Source: Phytopythium helicoides (Eukaryota; Oomycota; Peronosporomycetes; Pythiales; Pythiaceae). Taken from it: a stretch of 64,000 nucleotides of DNA. Below the pieces are notes generated by a model. That model had not been told where the DNA came from. It did not search any database and worked only from the letters and a program-made list of their open reading frames with translations. The stretch is taken from NCBI GenBank assembly GCA_024867545.1, contig JANFNE010000011.1, positions 248,001 to 312,000 on the forward strand, written 5' to 3'. Position numbers and translations under genes: made by a program. This document shows, piece after piece, positions 56,968 through 64,000 of the stretch (position 1 is the stretch's first letter; each line of letters opens with the position of its first letter).

Positions 56968-59111
56968 GTTGATCTCGAATGTAAATATACAATCATCTAC
57001 TTTCACTTGAGTGGGAGGTGCCAAGTCAGCGTAGCCATCTACTCGGAGAATTCAGCACACACGGGTCGTAGCGCTGACAACTTTTACATTGGAGAGGAGC
57101 TGTGACACCTTCGTGATGCAGTTTACAATGAGGACTTTGCATCGATGCAATGTTGGAACTCCGATTGAAGTACTTATCACTGAGTTCCAGAGACGGATGT
57201 GTGCGAATGGTGAAAGAACTGGGCGCCCCATCTGAAACAAGTGTGGCGTTTACTATCGTCGTCCCAGAAGAGAAGGAAGGAGGTTTCCGTCGACAGTGTA
57301 TCCTACCAGCGAAAGCGCGAGCGGATAAAAGTCCGATCTCCTCAGTGATTAGCATGTAAAAGCAGTTTCGGTTGTACACAATGTTGCGATGTCACCAATC
57401 ACTACATATCTGCAGAGCAACTCGCTATGGTCTCCATCTCCATCACGCCTCAAACAGCTGATGTGTGTAAGGTTTGAGCGTCATGGCAAGATCGGCTCAC
57501 AAAGTCGTTCCAGTAGAGTAACCTGCACGTGCCATGCTCCCAGGTTGACGCTGTTTGGTTTTGCCAACGGTGCGCGAACACTCTATCATTTGGACTTCTG
57601 ATCGATTCAACAAACCCGAGAAGTTTTGGTCGCGATAAGGTAAAACGTTTAACACTCTATCCCGTACTGGGGCCACGCAGCAACTCCAAGCAGGCAGATT
57701 CTTCCGACGACGAAGATGGTGATGGAGACGAGAAGGAGCGGCACTGCCAAGTCTTTCATCGACCTTTTCAGCTCGCAGTCACGGCGAGGCCTTGCCTGTT
57801 AGCATCGCCGATACTTTTTCCTCGGCCTGCTGGTTCGGGTTTCCTTGCTCTGTTCCCACAGTAACCATGGCCGAATCCTCCCGAACTATCACAGCGTCGT
57901 TGATTCAGTTGGAGACGCACAGGGGTCGCGGACTCAAGACGGAGGACGGCATTACGCAAACAGGCGACGGGTGTTCAGACCTGGCGCCAGCAAGTGAAGC
58001 TGGAGACGAAGATGGAGACGATGGAGAAGGCGGTGACCAAGAAGCCGACGGTGATGCCAGACAATCCAAATCGTGGGACTTTCAAACATCCCGTGAGTGG
58101 AAAGATCCACTGGCGTTCGCAAGCGGGCGCTGGTGGAGTTTCATAACCATCTCACGTCCCGGGACGTGTGTCCATAACTACTGCTCCGAGATGCCGGGTC
58201 GTGAGCCGGGAAATGCGGCCGCTTGGACTCCATCTTGCAAATTCACGACTGAGATAGCGTCGAGTTCTGCGGCTTTCTCAGCCAGCGAATCGTTCTTCCC
58301 CAGGGAGCAATCCATAACGGTCGCAATGAGCCGCTAGGATCCGGTGGAGCGACGTTGTGGAATGTGCGTTGGAATCCACGACGCGGCCAATGAGCTCTCG
58401 GCAAGCCTTCTACGCGACCGAGAAATTCCAGTCGAGCAGTGTGATGTCCGTTGAGTCGGCTAGGCAGTCTTCATGACGCTTGGCTCCTTGCTGGGCTCCT
58501 TGCTGGGCTCCTGGTACTCCATACTAATGAGAAACAAGCAGTTCATGCGGTTTTGTCGTAAGATATGGGGCTAAATAATGGATCCAGACAGCTCTCGGCT
58601 ACCCGACCCGCTTTCAAAAGATCGATGCACGAACATTGAATTGGGCTCAGCATTGTGGAGGAACGGTTCTTCAAGAGCACAAGCGAGAAAGCTTCGCTGG
58701 CTATACCCGATAGTCTTGATGTCAGCTTCGTGCTCAACCTGATAGCGCACACTATCCAAGTCACCACAGGATCCAACAAGCTTCAATGGTGTCCGCCCTA
58801 TGGCACTACGAGAATTGACATTCGCGCCATGACCGATCAAATTGGTGTGAATGCTCATCGATGGGCTCAAGGAGGTGTTGGTGACAGGCGTTGTGCCTCG
58901 GCGCAAGCTACACAGGACGCGTCAACATCAAGAACAACTCCAATATCGTGGTGGCGAAGGAACACCACCACATGGTAGCCAGTCTACGCTGTGGACTCAG
59001 TGTAGAGTATGCTGGGAGTCCAGTATAGCTCTAATGGAGGGGCAGAGGGTAGGAACCTCGGACAAACAGGAGCTAAAGATCGCTCTTATACAGTCAAAAT
59101 ATTTACTGTAT
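56968..59111. other. Gene-poor 2.1-kb stretch
   Basis: Several weak candidates. Plus ORF from ATG 57867 to 58337 (MAESSRTITASLIQ, acidic Asp/Gly run) lacks family features. On the minus strand 58150-57976 reads with a hydrophobic end (FGLSGITVGFLVTAFSIVSI) but has no start. A GTG-led minus ORF (57026-57379) is unrecognised. The clearest part is the ankyrin relic listed separately. A 12-bp unit is repeated about 2.5 times at 58482-58513. The stretch looks like decayed coding DNA. Confidence 0.35.
58571..58906 (-). pseudogene. Ankyrin-repeat relic
   Basis: The minus frame reads LIGHGANVNSRSAIGRTPLK, then LVGSCGDLDSVRYQVEHEAD and IKTIG, which is one ankyrin repeat and the start of another with the usual GANVN and GRTPL positions. 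Upstream the frame is lost into stops, and other frames give no further repeats in order. There is no good start for a full gene. Most likely a remnant of one of the large ankyrin families. Confidence 0.5.
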
Positions 59112-60868
59112 TCAAGCGGATCCAGCAGTTAGTCGCTGCTGGACGTCCTCGAGGAATAGCGCCAATTCGGCTCTCTCTTCTTCGTCAAATTCCTCCTCGT
59201 CCGCGGCAAGCGCGGTACCGACAGTGGTCACTGCACCCTTCACGTCTGCTGCGTCAAAAACAGACTGACAAGCAGGAAGCTGGTATCGGAGCGCATCCAT
59301 CATCTCAATGGCTTGGCGGGCTGGGAGTTGAGAACCCTGTAAATGTGTGCAGATATTCATCAGTCTCCAAATCGAGCGAAACGAGTTGACAAACATAGTA
59401 AAATGTACATGAGCCACGAAGAATGACGAAAACCGATGGCACCACTCAGTGGAATAGAATAGATCACGAAGCTGCACAAGGTTGGCCTTCTGTTCCTCTG
59501 AAAGCTCGTGGTCGTAGCTCTCCACAACAAGGTCAAACGCCAGTAGCAAAGTCTGCGGCACTCGTACGTTAGTTCGAGGGCTCAACAACCTCAACATACA
59601 GGAGACGCACCTTTTGCTGCATATTGACAGGGTATATCTCGTTTGATAGCTCGGCGATCGCGTCTGGGCCACTATGGAGCAGGAAGAGGCGCTGACCACG
59701 CTCGTTGGAGCGTACAATAGCTGACAGAGCGTAGAGCGCCTTCTTCTTGGCCTCCACAATCGCAGCGGTGTCATCTTCAACCTTCAAGTTGAGAGTGGAG
59801 ATCAACTTGGGCACAGCGCCTGCATCGATAGCCCAGTTCTGAGCGTCGTAAAAATTCTTGGCCGCACTTCCAACAACCCAGGCTGCATGCGCGCGAACCG
59901 GAAGAATAGTCGAGTTCAAATACTCGGTCATCACCCCAAAGCCGCCGATAAAGTTGAACACGAGGGTCTTGTCCAGGTCCTGGACCTCATACTCGAGCAC
60001 TTCGAGGACGTTAAGCATCTCGGGGATGTCTTCATTCTTCTCAGCCTCGTAGAACTGGTCTAACAGCCTGGCAAAATACTTGGAGTCATCTTCAATGCTC
60101 TCCATCGCTTCCTTCAGCTCAATCTGTCGCTTCTTCCAGAGCGTGATCATCTGCTGGCGAAACTCGGCAGGAGACAGCTTGTCGTACGCATCGTGAATGT
60201 CCATGCCGTCAACTTGGGGCGGCTCGGGTAGTGCCTGGAGCACCTCGTAGATCTTTTCGTGGTTCCAATTGGTCTCGTCCTCCTCGTCGCCTTCGACTCC
60301 TTCGACCTCTTCGCCCACATTCAATTCACCATCAAGGTTTTCTTCCTCACTAACCTCAAGCTCAGCGGACTCCTCCGGTACCGCAATGAGCTCATCGTCT
60401 GCGTCGACTGGCACAATCTCACCAGAGATGTCGGTTGATACGGTCACCGTCGCCTCCTTGTTGTTGTTGGGGTCGACGACCACCGACCGCATCTCTTCCT
60501 CGGCTACCACATCGTCTGGGTCGACCAGCTTGGCCTCGCGCTTGCCCGTCTCCAGGTTCAGTCGAACATGCAGCCCCTGCATATCCGAATGTCAGCCCAA
60601 CTACTTCAACACAAGCGGTGCCACAGCATACGCACCCTGGGGATGCCCTGGCCCGGCAGCAGCTCCTGCCACTCGTGCGTGGCCACGAACTCTGGTACCT
60701 CGGCCTTCTCTTCACTGCTCGCCACTTGGCTCGTCATAGTCTCCGCAGCAGAATCCACCGCAGCCACAGCTTGGCCCTGGACGTCGCTCGCGACCACAGC
60801 AGCTTGCCACAAGTGTCACTACCAGCAGCAGCCGCCACCAGCGAGTCGCAGAGCTTGGCCTCTTCATG
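59112..60868 (-). CDS. SIL1: ER nucleotide exchange factor SIL1
   Basis: SIL1 releases ADP from the ER Hsp70 BiP. ATG 60868 begins MKRPSSATRWWRLLLVVTL, a signal peptide. A tiny intron (34 or 46 nt, ending CGACGTCCAG) must be removed to reach GQAVAAVDSAAETMTSQ. Then FVATHEWQELLPGQGIPR and GLHVRLNLETGKREAKL, SIL1 hallmarks, an acidic middle, and the armadillo core (DLDKTLVFNFIGGFGVMTEYL, VRAHAAWVVGSAAKN, ALYALSAIVRSNERG). The C-terminal exons end EDVQQRLTAGSA with no KDEL. Other introns near 60622-60577, 59607-59556 and 59430-59340. Diverges from the membrane protein gene, 273 bp apart. Confidence 0.85.
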
Positions 60869-61141
60869 GAGTTGAACGGTTCGACGTGCCACCAAGCGTG
60901 CAAAAGGCGAAATGATCCTGTGGTGTTCGACGTGGCACCTCGCCACGAGGCCGCTGTGACGCGCTTACTGGTGCAACTTTTGTGCAACATGTGGCAACTT
61001 GTGAGCAACATGTTGCGATGTGCATATGTGGGTTGAGATGGTGGAGTACGTGGCGCATCCGAAATAGCTGGTGGTGCACCGAAGTTTTTCGTCGCCAAGA
61101 TCATTACGAAGTGGTTCCAACACGGTTTTGGTCACTGCCAA
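60869..61141. promoter_or_regulatory. Divergent promoter of SIL1 and the multi-pass membrane protein
   Basis: 273 bp. Around 60968-61020 a short word related to CAAC(T/A)TGT recurs four times (GCAACTTTTGTGCAAC, GTGGCAACTTGTG, AGCAACATGTTGC). The last is a GCAACATGTTGC palindrome. Function unknown. Confidence 0.35.
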
Positions 61142-62998
61142 ATGGTCCTGTGGCGAGTCCGCCGACTCGTTGCTGTGGCAGAGTACTTCCAGGTCGAGCT
61201 CAATGGACGATACTCGATGGAGCGCATCGTACAGCTTGCCCAGTACCACCGGACCTCAACATTCAAGCGTGTTATTGTGGTCACAATCGGGACGGCACTG
61301 CCGTGTCTTGTGGTCCCAGTTCTTTTTGATATTCTGCCCCTAGCTGAGCCAACCGCTGGTATCAACTCCAATGGCCGCTTCTTCGTGCGTGAAGGGATTA
61401 TGTGGTGGGTGCTGGGCTTTCTTGCCGCTGGGCAATTCGGCCATTTTGTTTCTGCACTTGGGCTTTCGTTTATAGAGTTGGTGTTTACCGCACTTATCAC
61501 TTCGTTGGGCTCAACAGCATCGACATATGCACTTTCGACTGTTATTGGATTCCCATTGCCCTTCACCATGGTCATGGGGGCTCCTTGTCTAGTAACTCTC
61601 GTCACTGTTGGTGTTGGTATGATGGGAGGAAAGAGACTTCGTACTTCAATCGAGGTACGACCGCAGATCGTGAGCCTTTTGAAGGTTTGGACGTGCCAAT
61701 GCGTCCTTGTCGGAATCTACCCAGGGTACTTCTACATCTTCACTTCCCTTCCTTCCTCTTATCGTTTGCCTTTTGCGTGTATGCTCCCAGCAATCAAGGT
61801 TCTGGTACGCAACTGGCTCAGCCGAGCCCTTGTGCACCTGAAAGACGAAATGTCCGAGCACGTGCTGTTGAATGCTGATGTGTTCAGCGCTCTCTTTGTT
61901 GCCTATTGTATGCAGACGGTACCGTCAGTTTGGACAACTGCGGGATTAATGAGCATTGACGTCACCCAGATTATAATCGCAGTTCGAGATCTAAATCGCC
62001 TTTCAGCAGAGGTTGAAAGCCTGCGAAAGCAAATAGCGGTAACCAGAGCTCAGATTACCGAAGCTGATTCAAAAGGAATACCGAGCACTCCCGTAAATGC
62101 AATGAACAATTCCCAAACTCTTGTGCTCGACAGCAGCTCAGCTAAAAGCGTTCTTGACCTTGCAAACGCAATTTATACCCATTATTTACCACCAACATCA
62201 ATTACTGTCCAGAAGCATACATCTGAGAACAAGAATGAGCCCGGTTTGCCATCGAACAAAGTGCTTCGTTCATCGTTACGGAGAATCGTACCAGGAGCAA
62301 TAATGAACGAAGGAGGATATAGGTATATCCGCCGAGTGAAAAGATCTGAAATACCCAGTTCTAATCACACCAGAGGTTTGCTCGTTGGCTCAATAATATT
62401 ACCACTTTCACAGCTCGAACGACAGCTAATGGATACGGCTGGTCGGCAACTCTTCTTCGCCGAGTTTTTGCTGCTACTCAATTTTGTCGAGGTTATCATC
62501 CCTGTAGTTTACGGTAAAAACATACATATTCGCCACGTCCTGTTTGATGGGTCTAACTAGTTATTTGGTTTTGGCTAGCCATATCGCTACTGTCTATGTA
62601 CTTCTTGAAAAATCGAAGTTATTATGCAGCATTGAGGACTTTAGATGAAGACAAACTTCTTGATACAGCACTCAATGTAATGATCTACGGGTTGTTGGAG
62701 CTCCTATCGCTGGTTATTCTGTGCACCGTCCTATCCTACAAGTTAAAATTTTCGGCACCAGCACAGCTTGCCTTCGTCCTTGAGAGGCAATGGCGAGGGG
62801 TTCAAATCAAACTTGTGTTCTGGGTGTTGTACTCATCCCAGACTCTACTTGAGCACTTCGGTGAGTTCGGTAATTTTGTTTTGTGTATAGAGAATGCTGA
62901 GCCACTTACATGCTCTGTTTTGGCATGAGATAGGTTTTGATTATACATTCCAATTTTCCTGGCTGCACGATGACATGAAAACGACCGGCTCTAGTTGA
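61142..62998 (+). CDS. Multi-pass membrane protein, oomycete-type family
   Basis: ATG 61142. Exon 1 opens with NGRYSMERIVQLAQYHR then six to seven hydrophobic helices, a conserved GFPLPFTMVMGAP region, a helix rich in Glu/Arg (LNRLSAEVESLRKQI), and a second membrane set. An intron of about 69 nt leads to SLLSMYFLKNRSYYAALRTL and two more helices; a final intron of about 66 nt adds FDYTFQFSWLHDDM. The opening SMER motif and helix layout resemble a large multicopy family of uncharacterised oomycete membrane proteins. No transporter signature. Function unknown. Its sequence is AT-richer than its neighbours. Confidence 0.7.
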
Positions 62999-63534
62999 AG
63001 GACAAAGGTCTGTCAACATGGCCTAACGAAGGCAAGATCGTGAGCTGACCAGATAACAACGATCTAAACAGCCCACCTACATCGACCAATGCGGGAATGT
63101 ACCGACACTTTGGCCCTCTGCCCAACAATTTCTCTTTTTCTTTCGCCAGACCAGAGAACTAGTTGCTGCTGTTCTCATCCAAGATTGCGATGAAGAAGGA
63201 GATAAAACTGATTAACAAAGGCAACAATAACAAGACCCTATGTGCGAGTTCTAGTGCGGGAAGGCACTGTGTAGAAGGGTTCTGGAACTGATCTCGTAGG
63301 TCAGCGCTGGTGATAATGCCAATGTCAATTGACGAGATAAGGCGGGCAGCAGTGCGCTGTTTCGGCGCATTCTGCCGTGTAGTGTTTATAGAGATGCTCA
63401 ACGCTGTCTCCACAACTCTTCTCGTGGATATTGATTGATGTCAACCGTGGTCTGTGAGGTTCGTTCACCGAATGACTTGTGTTTACTATGCCTTCATCAT
63501 TGCAACACCTGCTTGTCATCCAGACGACTTCACC
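62999..63534. other. Gap before the WD40 gene
   Basis: No gene I can support. A minus-strand frame (63159-63413) reads with a hydrophobic C-terminus (RVLLLLPLLISFISFFIAIL), like a tail anchor, but has no ATG and could be a terminal exon of something unseen. The rest is probably promoter for the WD40 gene. Confidence 0.3.
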
Positions 63535-64000
63535 ATGGCTTCGACCCGGTCCAAGCAGCCCTCGCCCGAGCCGCTGGGCGTGCTACGCGGCCACAGCGCG
63601 GCGGTGAACAGCGCTCGCTTCGTGTCGCGCTCGCAGCTGATCTCTGGCGCCGCGGATGGCGGCGTGACGCTCTGGGACCTTCGCACGCGACGTCAGCGCG
63701 CTTCCCACGGCGCGGCGCACTCGCGGGCCGGTGTACTGCACGTGGGGCGACTGCCGGGCGGCGGCGCAGTGACGCAGGGCCGCGATGGGTTCGTGCGCGT
63801 GTGGGACGCCGAGACGTTGACAGATGGCTGTGCGCCGCTGGCCGAGTTCTACTGCGGCAGCTTCTCGTTCACCAAGGTGGCGACGCTGCGGTGGGGCGAG
63901 GAGGACGGAGGAGGAGAGAAGACCAGCCAGCTGATCGTCGCGCCAAATAGCGACTCCAATGGGGTGAGAAGAGAGTTGTGGTATCCATGGTGGGTCGCTA
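63535..64000 (+). CDS. WD40-repeat protein (ASTRA-associated 1/GNB1L-like), 5' part
   Basis: ATG 63535 starts MASTRSKQPSPEPLGVLRGH. It reads as WD40: LRGHSAAVNSARFV, SGAADGGVTLWDLRTRR, and TQGRDGFVRVWDAETL. The exon ends at about 63963 with a GTGAGA donor and continues off the window. The opening and the HGRDG-like TQGRDGFVRVWD repeat are like GNB1L/Asa1, a subunit tied to PIKK maturation, but many WD40 proteins share this, so the name is tentative. The longer frame from 63435 in another phase is a shadow. GC-rich. Confidence 0.6.
   Translation, partial: MASTRSKQPSPEPLGVLRGHSAAVNSARFVSRSQLISGAADGGVTLWDLRTRRQRASHGAAHSRAGVLHVGRLPGGGAVTQGRDGFVRVWDAETLTDGCAPLAEFYCGSFSFTKVATLRWGEEDGGGEKTSQLIVAPNSDSNGVRRELWYPWWVA

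Noticed and set aside
58482..58513. Short tandem repeat of a 12-bp unit
   Set aside because: About 2.5 copies of CTCCTTGCTGGG; simple slippage, not a regulatory array.
61132..61605. 157-residue minus ORF
   Set aside because: Antisense to the membrane protein; no start context or domain.
1..64000. tRNA, rRNA, CRISPR, transposon ends
   Set aside because: I looked for tRNA A/B boxes, rRNA-like blocks, spaced repeats and terminal repeats with target duplications and saw none; a covariance-model search would be needed to exclude small RNAs.

Overview
The window is nuclear DNA from a eukaryote with a compact, gene-dense genome, and an oomycete (Peronosporales or Pythiales grade) fits best. Most genes are cut by short GT-AG introns of about 31-100 nt, often with a CTAAC or CTAAT branch site. 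Intergenic gaps are mostly 100-500 bp and many neighbours are head to head. The gene content is eukaryotic (COG2, VPS54, BET1, SmE, SIL1, neurochondrin, UBL5). CFAP57 implies a motile flagellum, as in zoospores. A large Ser-rich EGF-like surface protein and a multi-pass membrane protein resemble oomycete lineage families. I see no rRNA, tRNA, CRISPR array or intact transposon.

Layout. 1-2540 (-): N-terminal part of a FYVE-type PIKfyve/Fab1 lipid kinase, cut by the window edge, divergent from COG2 (2935-5842, +). 5998-9719 (+): a membrane-anchored cysteine synthase, an unresolved 1.2 kb stretch, and a Lys-rich protein with a UAP56-binding-like motif. 9917-21125 (-): bacterial-type glutamyl-tRNA synthetase, an intronless Met-zincin metalloprotease, PSTK of the selenocysteine pathway, a small membrane protein, and a 945-residue protein joining two coactosin-like ADF-H domains, a ubiquitin-like fold and a TKL kinase. 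21644-22560: UBL5/Hub1 and the SAGA subunit Sgf11, head to head 142 bp apart. 22619-33517: an 1870-residue LRR/EF-hand/WW protein and CFAP57, head to head over 160 bp that hold a perfect 12-bp inverted repeat. 34799-40868: a RING-H2 protein, neurochondrin, CCDC25 and the SNARE BET1. 41066-49757: a degenerate fragment, the EGF-like surface protein, SmE, a coiled-coil protein and VPS54. 49902-56967: mitochondrial carnitine acyltransferase, a secreted protein with vWA-like and ParB-like regions, and a 916-residue uninterrupted ORF joining phosphopantothenate-cysteine ligase, a class-3 lipase-like domain and zinc knuckles. 56968-59111 is gene-poor with an ankyrin relic. 59112-62998: SIL1 and a multi-pass membrane protein. 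From 63535 a WD40 protein runs off the right edge.

There is no operon logic. Several genes serve membrane traffic (PIKfyve, COG2, BET1, VPS54), but they are scattered and I do not read them as a functional cluster. The best candidates for undescribed biology are the PPCS-lipase-zinc-knuckle fusion, the ADF-H/Ubl/TKL kinase, the signal-peptide protein with a DGNHR motif, and the dyad-containing promoter shared by CFAP57 and the LRR-WW gene. All exon structures are my own reading of frame and splice signals; none has been tested against transcripts.
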